Shown: positions 1 through 8,715, counted from the first letter of the stretch. The stretch is 47,952 nucleotides of DNA from Aphanothece sp. CMT-3BRIN-NPC111 (GCA_019359765.1 JAHHGU010000040.1:1-47952); one strand, 5' to 3'. A program made the numbers and translations. The notes: a model not told the origin generated them from the sequence alone.

Positions 1-2
1 TT

Positions 3-107
3 GAAAAGTGTTGGGCGTGGTTAAAAAGTCGCATTCGCAAACAGTTGCACAACTCGGATAGTTTACGCGATGCGATCGAATCCGTTCTGAAGCAGGCGGC
101 GTCCTAA
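3..107 (+). pseudogene. 3' end of an IS630-type transposase, cut by the window edge
   Basis: The frame beginning at base 3 is open into the left edge and encodes about 34 residues that start EKCWAWLKSRIRKQ and end VLKQAAS, stopping at 105-107. This resembles the conserved C-terminal tail of IS630-family DDE transposases (typically IEKxWSWLK then RxxLxxxxxLxDAxxxVL). Only the tail is visible, so I cannot tell whether the copy is intact. It converges on the FTR1 gene and their stop codons overlap by 4 bases. No terminal inverted repeat is seen between it and FTR1, so the end of the element is either inside the FTR1 3' region or lost. The identification rests on this short tail. Confidence 0.6.
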
Positions 108-1603
108 TACAGATGGCTACAGCTATAAATTACCACAGCAAAAGCTGCCAGCAGTAATACTAACTGGGGCACGGTAGTTTCCCAAGTTGGGTACAGCCCT
201 AAAGTATCGGATGAGGGTAAGAAGTTAGCAGGAGTGGCTGGCAAAATCCCAGCGACTTGCAGGGCGTGGATACCGCTGCCAACAAACTTAAATCCAAGGT
301 AGTAAATTAATAGGCTTGTAACTAGGAAGAAAGGTTTGAGAGGAATTTGTAATCCTACTCCTAACATCAGTGCTGCAATTACTGCCAGAACAACCGACCC
401 TAAAGCTAATCCACCTAGCAAATCAGCAGTACTAATAGAGGGGGCAATGCCCATATAGAAAAGTGTTGTTTCTGCCCCTTCTCGGTAGACTGCCAAAAAA
501 GCCAGCAGTGCTAAGGAGAAAAGACTATTTTTTGCCAGCGCCGAGTTAATTTGGTTGTGAATGTAACCTTGCCAAGCCATCAGCGAGGACTTGCTATGCA
601 ACCAATAGCTAACATAAAACAGCATCGCTGCTGCCACTAAGCCTGTGATTCCCTCTAAAAGTTCTCGGTTGGCACCAGAGGCAATATTTGAGAATAGTTG
701 CTGGATAATAATAGCAGTAAGAATCGAAATCAGAACACCAGCACCAGCGCCCAGCCATAACCAGTGACTTTTATCAGCATTGCCACTTTTATTGAGGAAA
801 GCCAAAAGCGCGATTAAGACTAACAGGGCTTCCAATCCCTCCCGCAGCAAAATCACCGCTGCATCAAATAGATTGTATCGTAACGACTCAGTTGCAAAGG
901 GTTGCAGGTCTTTTTTTAGAGATGCGATAGCACCTTTTGCACCTTGCACGTCAGCTGGGTTAGCACGTAGCAATCCAGAGGCTTTCGCCATATTGTTTTC
1001 AATGGCAACATAGGCATCTTTCGACTTGGTGGCAACAACCCCTTCCACCTCTAGCCAGTCCGTCTGGAACTTCTTGATCTCACTAGCAGCTGTTGCTATA
1101 TCGTTGCTGCTGAGTGCCGCCTCCGCAAGGGATAATCGCTCCATCAGCGAGGTAATACTAACTTTGCCAGGATTGCTTGATGTTGTTGCTGGCTGACTTT
1201 GCTGATTAAATTCACCGGAGATGAACTTTTGGTTAGTCGCGTGTAACTTCTTCAGCGCTTCCACCACTTGAGTCTGATTTGGTGGCTGGGTTGAAAAGGC
1301 AAACTTGACCTCGCCCATCTCATCTTCAATCTCTCGATAGGCTGGGCGCGAAGTCTCTTTCACCCCATCTTCAATATCAAACCACTCTTTATCAAACTGC
1401 TTATAGGCAGCTTCAGATCCCTGAAAATCTTTAGCCTCAGCTTTGCTCAATGCTTGTTCCACATAGGCATCTAAGCCCTGCATATCCTGTTGCGGCGTAC
1501 TACTTGCATAGCTTGGTAGGGTAATAATAAGCAGCATCAGGCTCAGGAACAGCGCCCACAGCCATTGCCAGCGTTGCTGCCGAAAGCTTTGCAGGTATCT
1601 CAT
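104..1603 (-). CDS. FTR1-family high-affinity iron permease
   Basis: This is an inner-membrane iron transporter of the FTR1/EfeU family, 499 residues. A signal peptide or anchor (about residues 12-34) is followed by a periplasmic helical region (about 35-240) built of two similar imelysin-like halves. The membrane domain carries both family-defining Glu motifs, REGLE near residue 254 and REGAE near residue 375, which bind iron during transport. Several hydrophobic segments follow to the C-terminus. The ATG at 1601-1603 starts the signal peptide. The gene stands alone; a FurA-like box lies about 70 bases upstream. The family takes up Fe(II) or Fe(III) with an oxidase or peroxidase partner in other bacteria, and no partner gene is adjacent. 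It converges with a transposase remnant, with a 4-base overlap of the two stop codons. Confidence 0.92.
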   Translation of the reverse strand: MRYLQSFRQQRWQWLWALFLSLMLLIITLPSYASSTPQQDMQGLDAYVEQALSKAEAKDFQGSEAAYKQFDKEWFDIEDGVKETSRPAYREIEDEMGEVKFAFSTQPPNQTQVVEALKKLHATNQKFISGEFNQQSQPATTSSNPGKVSITSLMERLSLAEAALSSNDIATAASEIKKFQTDWLEVEGVVATKSKDAYVAIENNMAKASGLLRANPADVQGAKGAIASLKKDLQPFATESLRYNLFDAAVILLREGLEALLVLIALLAFLNKSGNADKSHWLWLGAGAGVLISILTAIIIQQLFSNIASGANRELLEGITGLVAAAMLFYVSYWLHSKSSLMAWQGYIHNQINSALAKNSLFSLALLAFLAVYREGAETTLFYMGIAPSISTADLLGGLALGSVVLAVIAALMLGVGLQIPLKPFFLVTSLLIYYLGFKFVGSGIHALQVAGILPATPANFLPSSDTLGLYPTWETTVPQLVLLLAAFAVVIYSCSHLY

Positions 1604-2322
1604 TTGGCAATATCCTTTTTTTAGCGACGATGAAAGGTGCCTTGCTCAGTTATAGAGTTTTTCTTGCCCATCTATTGATAATAACTTGTAAGTATATAAC
1701 CCAACTAGCTCATATCAAGTTTGGTTGAATACTTATCTAATCTGTTATTAGCAAGTTTTCAGCCGTAGGTTGTTGGTTGTTTTTAACCACTGACAAAAAA
1801 CGACAGAGTATGATTAGCAATTCAGAAATTTTATGATGTAAGATTTAATCGCAGTATCGTCATAAAATGTTGTCAGCGCTAGCACTTTACTCGCACTAAA
1901 TTGGTGATTGCTGATCTATGCGAGCGCTAGACCGTTTCCAGCTTGAATAAGGTAATCCTCCTGGCGCTAAGCTAGCCCCTTCCGGGTGGCTTAGCCAACG
2001 GTATAACATTAGGGGAATTGCCCCCAAAAAATAAAATTGAGTCTAGTGAATTTTTTCAGCTAGACTCTTGTGCCCTGAGGAATTTAATAATTCCGCAACT
2101 TTATAATTCCTGTGACAACAATAAAATTAAATTGACTAACAGTAATAGCCAATTTGTTGTAGTATTGAAATACCACTCGAAACCTTCTCTATTAACGAAT
2201 AGTATTACAACAAATTAGACTAATGTGGCGGTGCTAAAATCGCGCATAGGATGAAAAATGTCAGTTTAATTCTTAACTGACCAGTATGAGATTAGCTTAT
2301 CTAGATTAGCTACTTACACTAT
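1604..2322. other. Intergenic region with a possible structured RNA
   Basis: No convincing gene is present; the short + strand frame at 2018-2218 has no ribosome site and low-complexity composition. Around 1935-2035 there is CCAGCTTGAATAA, then a strong hairpin with arms CTAAGC and GCTTAG plus CCC/GGG, then GGGGAATTGCCCC, which is itself a hairpin. The first and last motifs recur in the same order at about 6267-6361, upstream of prs, so both could be related RNAs or repeat elements. The rest is A+T-rich with nothing recognisable except the FTR1 promoter side. Confidence 0.35.
1671..1687 (-). promoter_or_regulatory. Candidate FurA box upstream of FTR1
   Basis: TCTATTGATAATAACTT on the + strand matches about 12 of 17 positions of the cyanobacterial FurA consensus as I remember it (TTTATTGAGAATTTATT). 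It lies about 70 bases before the FTR1 start. Iron control of an iron permease is expected, but the match is by eye only. Confidence 0.3.
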
Positions 2323-2676
2323 TTAATCGTTAGTTAAAGAAGATTCTAGACTATTAGATATAAAACTTGGGCTTACCAGGTTTGGCATGATTGCTCCACG
2401 CAGGTAGGCATTACTTAGATTCGCCTCACTCAGGTTTACATTAGTCAGATTTGCTCCGATGAAATTGGTTTCAGTTAATTGTGCCCCCACCATTGTTGCA
2501 TCTGTAAGATTTGCATGACTTAAATTTGTTCTAGTCAGGTTTGCTTTTGTCAGGTTTGCACCACTAAAATTTGCGCCACTTAGATTTACATTTCTTAGAT
2601 TTGCGGCGATCAGGTTCAGGTTCCTAAAGTCCCTTTGTCCTGCTGTATATCGGCTTAGCAGCTCTTTGATGTTCAT
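2323..2676 (-). CDS. Small pentapeptide-repeat protein
   Basis: A 117-residue protein made almost entirely of A(N/D)LxX pentapeptides (about 16 copies such as ANFSG, ANLTK, TNLSH), which fold as a right-handed quadrilateral beta helix. I start it at the ATG at 2676 because MNIKELLSRYTAGQRDF matches the N-terminus of the larger pentapeptide protein at 31035 (MDADELLEKYAAGERNF); the frame extends upstream only to a TTG at 2733 without a ribosome site. The last 18 residues are not repeats. Pentapeptide proteins are abundant in cyanobacteria and most have no known function; nothing here indicates a target. It is the last gene on this strand after rpsU. Confidence 0.8.
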   Translation of the reverse strand: MNIKELLSRYTAGQRDFRNLNLIAANLRNVNLSGANFSGANLTKANLTRTNLSHANLTDATMVGAQLTETNFIGANLTNVNLSEANLSNAYLRGAIMPNLVSPSFISNSLESSLTND

Positions 2677-2939
2677 ACGGGTATTTGAGGTGTTTAGAGG
2701 GCGAGTATGATCGGTACTGACATTAACTCCCAACTCGCAAACGGCAGGTAAGTAATGAAACTCCCCTTTGGGGACGAAGAAAATTTCTTTTTACTCCCTG
2801 CCTTTGAGATGTTGCAGAGCCTGGAGCGGGACAGTTTAGTTTTTGCCAGTGAGGTCAAATAGTTGACCTTTGTTTTGTTGTCCCCAAGCTTAAACGCTTC
2901 GGTGTATGATGTGTTTAATACAACTATGCGTTTCAGGGA

Positions 2940-3128
2940 TCAATAGCGAGAACGCATCCGACGCTGCTTATGCTTGGCAATGGCTTTGCGCTTGCGTTTT
3001 TCAATGGGCGTTTCAAAGTGACGATGCTTCCTCATATCTGGGAAAATTCCCGCCTTAGAAACTTCTCTCTTGAATCGACGCAGGGCTGACTCAATTCCTT
3101 CATTTTCACCAGGAATTACTTGGGTCAT
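2940..3128 (-). CDS. rpsU: 30S ribosomal protein bS21
   Basis: A 62-residue basic protein with the bS21 pattern: an acidic start, ESALRRFKREVSKAG, RKHRHFETPIEKRKRK and an Arg/Lys-rich tail. bS21 sits near the platform of the 30S subunit and helps initiation. A GAGG ribosome site precedes the ATG. It lies about 130 bases downstream of the RRM gene on the same strand. In cyanobacteria the rbp-rpsU pair is a known cold-responsive arrangement (described in Anabaena variabilis), and a terminator-like hairpin between the genes could set their relative expression. Confidence 0.96.
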   Translation of the reverse strand: MTQVIPGENEGIESALRRFKREVSKAGIFPDMRKHRHFETPIEKRKRKAIAKHKQRRMRSRY

Positions 3129-3195
3129 CCTATATCCTCATTAATTGACTAAAATTAGGGCTGGAGCAGGGTGAGCTATCCAGCACGCCATAAAC

Positions 3196-3220
3196 AAAAA
3201 AAGCACAAGCTCTTTGCTTG
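3196..3220 (-). terminator. Rho-independent-type hairpin between rbp and rpsU
   Basis: Read on the minus strand, CAAGC-AAAGA-GCTTG forms a perfect 5-bp stem, followed by TGCTTTTTTT. It lies about 40 bases after the rbp stop codon and about 70 bases before the rpsU start, so it would end or attenuate transcripts from the rbp promoter before rpsU. Confidence 0.6.
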
Positions 3221-3257
3221 GCCTCAAGTGTTTAGAGCTAAATAATTGTTCTCAAGC

Positions 3258-3563
3258 TTAGTAGCGGCGAGAAGAGCGATTATTGTTTGACCAGTTGCCT
3301 CCTCCCGAAGAACCTCTTTCTTCGCGGGGTTTAGCCTTATTAACCTTGAGGTCACGACCCATCCACTCAGCACCATCAAGGGCTTCAATTGCAGCGGTTT
3401 CTTCTGCATCTGTTCCCATTTCTACAAAAGCGAAACCACGCATACGACCTGTTTCCCGATCCGTAGGCAACTGAACGCGCTTGACGGTTCCGTATTCTGC
3501 AAAAGCTTGGCTGAGGTCATCTTGGGTGACTTCGTAGGATAGATTGCCGACGTAAATTGACAT
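3258..3563 (-). CDS. rbp: RNA-binding protein with one RRM and a short Gly-rich tail
   Basis: A 101-residue cyanobacterial Rbp protein. A single RNA recognition motif spans residues 2-78, with RNP2 as IYVGNL (3-8) and RNP1 as RGFAFVEM (about 42-49). The tail is short, rich in Gly, Asn, Ser and Arg (GSSGGG then NNNRSSRRY). Members with such Gly-rich tails are usually the cold-induced type, while tailless ones are not; this one has a shortened tail. GGAG nine bases before the ATG is a good ribosome site. It is followed by rpsU. The protein binds RNA, probably poly-U or poly-G stretches, in the cytoplasm. Its individual targets cannot be told from sequence. Confidence 0.93.
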   Translation of the reverse strand: MSIYVGNLSYEVTQDDLSQAFAEYGTVKRVQLPTDRETGRMRGFAFVEMGTDAEETAAIEALDGAEWMGRDLKVNKAKPREERGSSGGGNWSNNNRSSRRY

Positions 3564-3840
3564 TGAATATCTCCAGAATCCGAGGTTGTAGAGAATTAGA
3601 TTCGGAGAAACGCTGACTGAACGAATTACACTGCCGAAAATAAGCCTTATATAGAGACCTTAGCACAGTATTAGAATAAATAGGGATTGAGCCGATATCA
3701 AGGAAAAAATGGGTAGCAGTAGAACATACCTTGACACATACTGGACGTGAGCAAGGCGATCGCCCCCATTATAAATGGTTTACGCAAACGCCTCTTTGAC
3801 TTGCGTTGCACAGATGTTGTCCCCAATCTGAGTCCCAAAG

Positions 3841-4824
3841 ATGGTTCAGTTTCATATTCAGCCAGACAGCGAAATCCCAGCATCAAGGCAGCTGTTTAAC
3901 CAAATGCAGTTTGCGATCGCTTCCCGGCAATTTCCCCCCGGTCACCGCCTTCCTAGTACTAGGCAGCTAGCGATGCAGACAGGTCTGCACCGCAACACTA
4001 TCAGTAAGGTTTATCGCCAGCTGGAAAAGACGGGACTAGTAGAATCCCAGGCTGGTTCAGGTATTTATGTGCGTGCCCTAGGTAATGAGGGAAGCGTACC
4101 ACGCCGCTCTCCTATCCTTGACCAGCATCCCCAGGCATATAATATTGTGCAGCAGACCCTGGATCAACTGCTGGGACAAGGTTGCTCTTTAAGTCAAGCT
4201 AAAGAACTGTTCCTAGCAGAAATCGATTGGCGCTTGCGCTGTAGCGCGCGGGTGCTATTGACGGTTCCTGGCCAGGATATAGGTGCCGGTGAATTGATGG
4301 TTCAGGAACTAGAAAAATCACTGAAGATACCAGTGCAGTTGGTACCGATGGAGGAACTCAGTGCAGTGTTGGATCAAACTCACTCCGGCACAGTAGTCAC
4401 GAGTCGCTATTTTATTGGTGAAGCAGAGGCGATCGCGGCCCCCAAATCTGTCCGCGTTATCCCAGTAGATATCCATGACTACGAACAGGAGCTAGAGATG
4501 ATCAAGAACCTACCCAAAGGCAGCTACCTTGGTATCGTCAGCCTCAGTGTTGGCATTTTGGCGGTAGTGGAAATTATCATCAACAGTCTGCGCGGGGACG
4601 ATCTACTGCTGATGACGGCGCAGGTCACAGATAGCTACAAACTTAATGCTATGGTTCGCTGTGCCCACACGATTATCAGCGATCAGGCGAGTTTACCTCA
4701 GGTGAAAGCAGCAATTTCAGCCGCCAGGGAAGATATTATTCGCCCACCCCAACTGATCTTGAGCGAGGACTACATCGGTACTAAGTCAATTAACCTGCTT
4801 AAACGGGAATTGGGTTTAGGCTGA
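3841..4824 (+). CDS. GntR-family transcriptional regulator
   Basis: A 327-residue DNA-binding protein. Residues 5-75 form a GntR-type winged helix (SRQLFNQMQFAIASRQFPPG, LPSTRQLAMQ, HRNTISKVYRQLEKTGLV, SQAGSGIYV). The remaining 250 residues are a large alpha/beta effector domain, not the FadR or aminotransferase type; it may sense a small molecule. The size and layout fit the cyanobacterial group that includes Sll1961 of Synechocystis, a regulator of photosystem stoichiometry, but I assign this only by resemblance. The start at 3841 gives the usual N-terminus. The gene converges on prs, and the two are separated only by a heptad-repeat element. Confidence 0.85.
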   Translation: MVQFHIQPDSEIPASRQLFNQMQFAIASRQFPPGHRLPSTRQLAMQTGLHRNTISKVYRQLEKTGLVESQAGSGIYVRALGNEGSVPRRSPILDQHPQAYNIVQQTLDQLLGQGCSLSQAKELFLAEIDWRLRCSARVLLTVPGQDIGAGELMVQELEKSLKIPVQLVPMEELSAVLDQTHSGTVVTSRYFIGEAEAIAAPKSVRVIPVDIHDYEQELEMIKNLPKGSYLGIVSLSVGILAVVEIIINSLRGDDLLLMTAQVTDSYKLNAMVRCAHTIISDQASLPQVKAAISAAREDIIRPPQLILSEDYIGTKSINLLKRELGLG

Positions 4825-4830
4825 TCGAAG

Positions 4831-4972
4831 CAGTTAGCAGTTAGCAGTTAGCAATTAGCAGTTAGCTTTTAGTTCTTAGAAAACTCGGCTGTTTTCATAG
4901 ATTGTTGAAAGTAACAAGCCAATCAAGCTAATCGCTAATCGCTAATCGCTAATCGCTAATCGCTAATCACTA
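4831..4972. repeat. Dispersed core repeat flanked by heptad tandem repeats (copy 1)
   Basis: Seven units of the form NNNTTAG (CAGTTAG, CAATTAG, CTTTTAG, TTCTTAG) lead into a unique core at about 4882-4929. This is followed by about six units of AATCGCT. The segment 4861-4929 is repeated in inverted orientation at 8732-8793, where one heptad is missing. The last repeat unit supplies the prs stop codon (4970-4972). Heptameric tandem repeats of this type are known as STRR in cyanobacteria. Confidence 0.85.
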
Positions 4973-5962
4973 ACGAAACATACTGCTAACAGAACTGTCT
5001 TCATGAATCCGCCAGATCGTCTCACCGATTAGATTCGCAACCGAGAGCATAGTCAGCTGTTCAAAGCGGTCTGTTTCAGAAACTGGAATGCTATTCGTTA
5101 CAATTACTTCCTCGAACAAACCGCCCGACAGACGCTCTATTGCTGGTGGGGAGAAAATGGCATGGGTAGCACAGGCGTAAACCTGACGGGCACCTTCTTT
5201 ACGCAATAACCTAGCGGCTTCCGAAATCGTGCCCCCGGTGTCGATCATGTCGTCTACCAGCACCGCTGTTTTACCAGCAATGTCACCAATCAAATTCATC
5301 ACTTCCGCTACATTATGCGCCTGCCGACGCTTATCAATAATCGCTAGAGGGGCATCATTGAGCTTTTTGGCAAATGCTCTGGCTCGCGCCACGCCACCCA
5401 CATCCGGCGAAACAACAACGATGTCAGACAATTGTTTACTCGTCAGGTAGTCGATCAGCACTGGCGAACCGTAGACATGGTCACACGGAATATCGAAATA
5501 GCCCTGAATCTGAGCTGAGTGCAAATCCATTGCCAGAATGCGATTGGCTCCAGCCTCAGTAATCAGATTAGCAACCAGCTTCGCTGTAATCGACTCCCGC
5601 CCAGCTGTCTTGCGATCTGCCCTAGCATAGCCATAGTAGGGTATTACTGCCGTAATTTGTCGAGCCGAAGCGCGACGACAGGCATCGATCATGATTAGCA
5701 ACTCCATCAGGTGATCGTTCACCGGCTGGCAAGTTGGCTGAATCAGGTAAACATCACAACCTCGGATGGACTCTTGAATTTGTATGTAAAGCTCTCCATC
5801 AGCAAATCGCTTGCGGATCATGGGACCTAAGTCCATACCCAGATAGCGAGCCACTTCTGTGGAAAGTGGAATGTTTGCAGAACCAGAGAACAGTCGAAGA
5901 CGATTACTGTCCACAACCTGTGGCAGTGTTTGCTGAAGCGTTAAAGTTGCAGAACGGATCAC
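4970..5962 (-). CDS. prs: Ribose-phosphate pyrophosphokinase (PRPP synthase)
   Basis: This makes phosphoribosyl pyrophosphate from ribose-5-phosphate and ATP, feeding purine, pyrimidine, His, Trp and NAD synthesis. The 330-residue protein has the usual class I layout: two phosphoribosyltransferase-type domains, with FADGELYIQIQES, AVIPYYGYARADRK, the divalent-cation and ribose-phosphate region DLHSAQIQGYFDIP, SPDVGG, the flexible loop with KRR, and the PRPP loop VLVDDMIDTGGT. The start is a GTG at 5960-5962 preceded by GAGGG; the next Met (residue 43) would remove conserved sequence. The stop codon lies in a heptad repeat. It is transcribed alone, with about 600 bases of non-coding DNA upstream. 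Confidence 0.97.
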   Translation of the reverse strand: MIRSATLTLQQTLPQVVDSNRLRLFSGSANIPLSTEVARYLGMDLGPMIRKRFADGELYIQIQESIRGCDVYLIQPTCQPVNDHLMELLIMIDACRRASARQITAVIPYYGYARADRKTAGRESITAKLVANLITEAGANRILAMDLHSAQIQGYFDIPCDHVYGSPVLIDYLTSKQLSDIVVVSPDVGGVARARAFAKKLNDAPLAIIDKRRQAHNVAEVMNLIGDIAGKTAVLVDDMIDTGGTISEAARLLRKEGARQVYACATHAIFSPPAIERLSGGLFEEVIVTNSIPVSETDRFEQLTMLSVANLIGETIWRIHEDSSVSSMFR

Positions 5963-6564
5963 AGCAGACCCTCGAAGCTCATATAATCATCGCAATTTTA
6001 TCATCTCTGCTCATAAAGATGTCTTAAAATCTGTTCAAATTACACCTGTGTGCCCTCTTCAAAAAATACTTTAATAAAAAAATTCATAAAATTGTAATAA
6101 AGAGTAATAAAGGTTTAAAATATATAAATTTTTGAAGTAGCACCCGACCGGGTAGCTGAAAATTGTAGTTAATTTTACGCACGTATATTTACGTAGATTA
6201 GTGATATGAGCGAAGATAAGTGAAAAGTAAAGTTGGAATATTTAGATTAGCGTAGTGGTTGGAGAGCGAACCAGCTTGAATAAAATCGAAGCTGATCCGC
6301 AAAACGTTTCCCCACCTGGGTTAACTTGAAAATGTCGTTCGATTTGGGATCAGGGAATTGTCCCCACGACGCCTAAGTAGGGGGCTTGAGACCCTTTTTA
6401 TTTTGTCACTGAGGCGCGATCGCATATTGTACAGAATTTTCTTCTATAACACCCTTTATTTTTTATCCGCTTTTATCTCCTCCTCCTGGAATCCCCGTAC
6501 TTGCTTTGAATAAAAAAGTTATTCAACCGGATGATGAGCTTAAAATTGACAACTCCTGAAGCTC
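5963..6564. other. Intergenic region upstream of prs with a possible small RNA
   Basis: No gene is visible. The interval 6000-6250 is A+T-rich and holds the prs promoter side. The segment 6255-6405 is more structured: CCAGCTTGAATAA at about 6267 and GGGAATTGTCCCC at about 6350 recur in the same order near 1940-2010. CTGATCC at about 6291 can pair with GGATCAG at about 6347, and AATCGAA can pair with TTCGATT nearby, giving two exclusive folds. A short AGGG/CCCT stem followed by TTTTTATTTT at about 6377-6405 would end a + strand transcript. Confidence 0.35.
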
Positions 6565-7827
6565 TCAGCTAAAGAACTTTTCGACGCAGCGGACAAAGAT
6601 TTCAACGCCCATCCCCAAGGCGGTTTCATCAAAATCAAACCGGGGATGATGATGAGGATATGCTAAATTCTTAGCGGGGTTGGCAGATCCGAGGAAGAAG
6701 TAACACCCTGGTACAGCCTGGAGAAAGAATGACATATCCTCGCCCCCCATCGTTTGGCATTCTGGAACTACACCGACAGGTGTTTCTACGACATCCAAGG
6801 CTACGGAACGCACCAGTTCGGCAATACGGGCATCATTTATAGTTGGCGGATATAGATGCCAGTAATTTAGTTCGTAAGTGGCTTCGTGACTGTGGCAAAT
6901 CCCAGCGATAATCTGCTCAATCCGTTTGCCAAAATACCCTGCCATATCTGGGTTGAAATACCGCACTGTACCGCTCATCCGCGCCGTATCAGCAATGACA
7001 TTGAGCGCTGTACCCGCATGAAGTTCACCTACTGTAACAACCGCAGACTCAATCGGGTCAACATTACGTGCCACAATTGTTTGTAAAGCATTGACAATTT
7101 GGGCACTAACTACTACTGAATCAACTGTTTGATGAGGCATCGCCCCGTGTCCGCCTTTGCCCAGAATCGTGCAGCGAAAGGCTTCAACTGCTGCCATTAA
7201 TGCACCAGTACGGACGCCCACAGTGCCCAGGGGAAGATTGTTCCACAAGTGTAGACCAATGATGGCGTCAACATCAGGGTTTTTCAACACTCCAGCTTCA
7301 ATCATCGGCTTAGCACCTCCTGGCCCCTCTTCAGCGGGTTGGAAGATTACTTTGACAGTACCGGCGAAGTCATCGCGGTGTTGACTTAGATAATAGGCAG
7401 TTGCAAGTGCGATCGCCACATGTCCATCATGACCGCAAGCGTGCATCACCCCGTCGTGCTGCGATCGGTAAGGTACATCATTCTCTTCTTGTATAGGCAG
7501 CGCATCCATATCTGCCCGAATCGCCAGCACCCTCCGGTTTGGGATTTTAAATTTTAGATTTTGGATTATTTCTGGTGTTTCTGGATTTTGCTTTCTGCCT
7601 TCTATGATGGCAACAATACCAGTCTTAGCAATCCCGGTTTCATGCTCAATGTCCCATTCCCGTAATTTTTGCGAGACAAAATCAGCTGTTAGCTGCTCTC
7701 GAAAACCCAGTTCAGGGCGCTGATGAAGACGCCGCCGCCATTCTATTAATTGAGGTTGCAATGCCTGGATTGCTGGTCGAATGCGAGATATGTCAATAGA
7801 AAGGGGGCTTTGTGAAGAGATGAGCAT
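6565..7827 (-). CDS. M20D-family amidohydrolase (N-acyl-amino-acid or hippurate type)
   Basis: A 420-residue metallopeptidase-fold amidohydrolase of the IAA-amino-acid/hippurate hydrolase group. Metal-binding motifs are ADMDALP (105-111), CGHDGH (131-136), the catalytic PAEEGPGG (about 168-175), GLHLWN (about 192-197) and the C-terminal HHHPRFDFDE. A dimerisation lid runs from about residue 215 to 320. These enzymes release an amino acid from an N-acyl conjugate; the actual substrate is not predictable. Residues 79-98 (NPETPEIIQNLKFKIPN) are an extra stretch next to the catalytic strand. They are encoded by an AAAATCT-type heptad repeat, so look like a repeat inserted in frame. It is a single gene, not obviously in an operon. 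Confidence 0.9.
   Translation of the reverse strand: MLISSQSPLSIDISRIRPAIQALQPQLIEWRRRLHQRPELGFREQLTADFVSQKLREWDIEHETGIAKTGIVAIIEGRKQNPETPEIIQNLKFKIPNRRVLAIRADMDALPIQEENDVPYRSQHDGVMHACGHDGHVAIALATAYYLSQHRDDFAGTVKVIFQPAEEGPGGAKPMIEAGVLKNPDVDAIIGLHLWNNLPLGTVGVRTGALMAAVEAFRCTILGKGGHGAMPHQTVDSVVVSAQIVNALQTIVARNVDPIESAVVTVGELHAGTALNVIADTARMSGTVRYFNPDMAGYFGKRIEQIIAGICHSHEATYELNYWHLYPPTINDARIAELVRSVALDVVETPVGVVPECQTMGGEDMSFFLQAVPGCYFFLGSANPAKNLAYPHHHPRFDFDETALGMGVEIFVRCVEKFFS
7541..7572 (-). repeat. Heptad repeat inserted within the amidohydrolase gene
   Basis: On the minus strand this reads as units AATCCAA, AATCTAA, AATTTAA, AATCCCA. The same type of repeat lies between genes at 33472-33504 and inside two other genes (19896-19930, 28964-28995). 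It encodes IIQNLKFKIPN, hydrophilic and absent from typical relatives. Confidence 0.75.
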
Positions 7828-8034
7828 TTTTCTTTTTAACTCTAAAAATTAACGGTAAATCAAACACGCTTCTCAGATGAACTGTAGGCGTCATCATGCA
7901 AATTAATTGCGAAAATTACCAAGATATCTTGAACCTCAATAATTCTAAGAATTTAATGCTAATCCTTCTCTTTTACTTGAAAATTAAAAGTTATACAAGA
8001 TTTTAGCTTTTCATTCTTATTAGAAAACTTATAG

Positions 8035-8715
8035 TCAAAGCGGCAGCAATCGCTCTATATCTAAATCTGAGGCAACTTGAGCTAATTTGCTCAGGTCAGA
8101 TAAATCGGCTAGATATGGTAAGCAACCTAAGACTGGAGTATTTGTGAGTGACTGGATCAAGTCAATGGGTGCCCAGTCGGCTATTTCTTGGTCTGAACGG
8201 GGCTGGACGCAATTGAGAACGATGCCTTTGAGGTGTACGCCTGACTGACGGGCGAGGGCAACATTAGCAACAGCTTGGGCGATCGCACCCAATTTTACAG
8301 GCACCACCAACACAGTTGGTAACCGCCAGTCCCCAGCCAAATCCGCGACTGTAATTTCGTGAGTCACAGGCGTTCCTAACCCTCCCAATGCTTCCACCAG
8401 CAACCAGTCCCGCTGACGCCGCAGGGTGTCAAAAGCTTGCCAAACCAGTCCTAGTTCCACCTCACGCCCTTCTCGCTCTGCTGCCAAGGGGGGAGCAAGC
8501 GGTGCTTGGAAGTAAAGCGGTGTAATCGACTCTAGGGATTGATCTAGGGAAAATAGCTGAGTGTACAATTCGCGATCGCCCATTCCCGCCTGGATCGGCT
8601 TCATCATACCTAGCCTTCTGGAGGGGTAATACTTTTGCCAATAGGCTGCTAGAGCCGTTGTCAAAACTGTTTTCCCAATCTCCGTATCCGTGCCAGTAAT
8701 TAGCAGAGTGTTCAT
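8035..8715 (-). CDS. bioD: Dethiobiotin synthetase
   Basis: This is the penultimate step of biotin synthesis: ATP-dependent closure of the ureido ring on 7,8-diaminopelargonic acid. The 226-residue protein has the P-loop GTDTEIGKT (residues 6-14 from the ATG), the substrate Lys in MMKPIQAG, the EALGGLGTPV motif and VVPVKLGAIAQ. I start it at the ATG at 8715 because it leads straight into the first beta strand; two extra codons from a TTG at 8721 have no support. No other bio gene is next to it. A 62-bp repeat lies just upstream between it and the kinase gene. Confidence 0.93.
   Translation of the reverse strand: MNTLLITGTDTEIGKTVLTTALAAYWQKYYPSRRLGMMKPIQAGMGDRELYTQLFSLDQSLESITPLYFQAPLAPPLAAEREGREVELGLVWQAFDTLRRQRDWLLVEALGGLGTPVTHEITVADLAGDWRLPTVLVVPVKLGAIAQAVANVALARQSGVHLKGIVLNCVQPRSDQEIADWAPIDLIQSLTNTPVLGCLPYLADLSDLSKLAQVASDLDIERLLPL

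Noticed and set aside
2018..2218. Short + strand open frame of 66 residues
   Set aside because: No ribosome site, A+T-rich, no recognisable fold, and it lies in a segment that looks like structured RNA or repeats.
2848..2880. GGTCAA-ATAG-TTGACC hairpin followed by TTTG on the + strand
   Set aside because: It has the shape of a terminator, but no + strand gene ends there. It could be an operator for the pentapeptide gene, but there is too little to call it.
3698..3886. Minus-strand frame overlapping the start of the GntR gene
   Set aside because: It overlaps a real gene antisense and has no conserved pattern.
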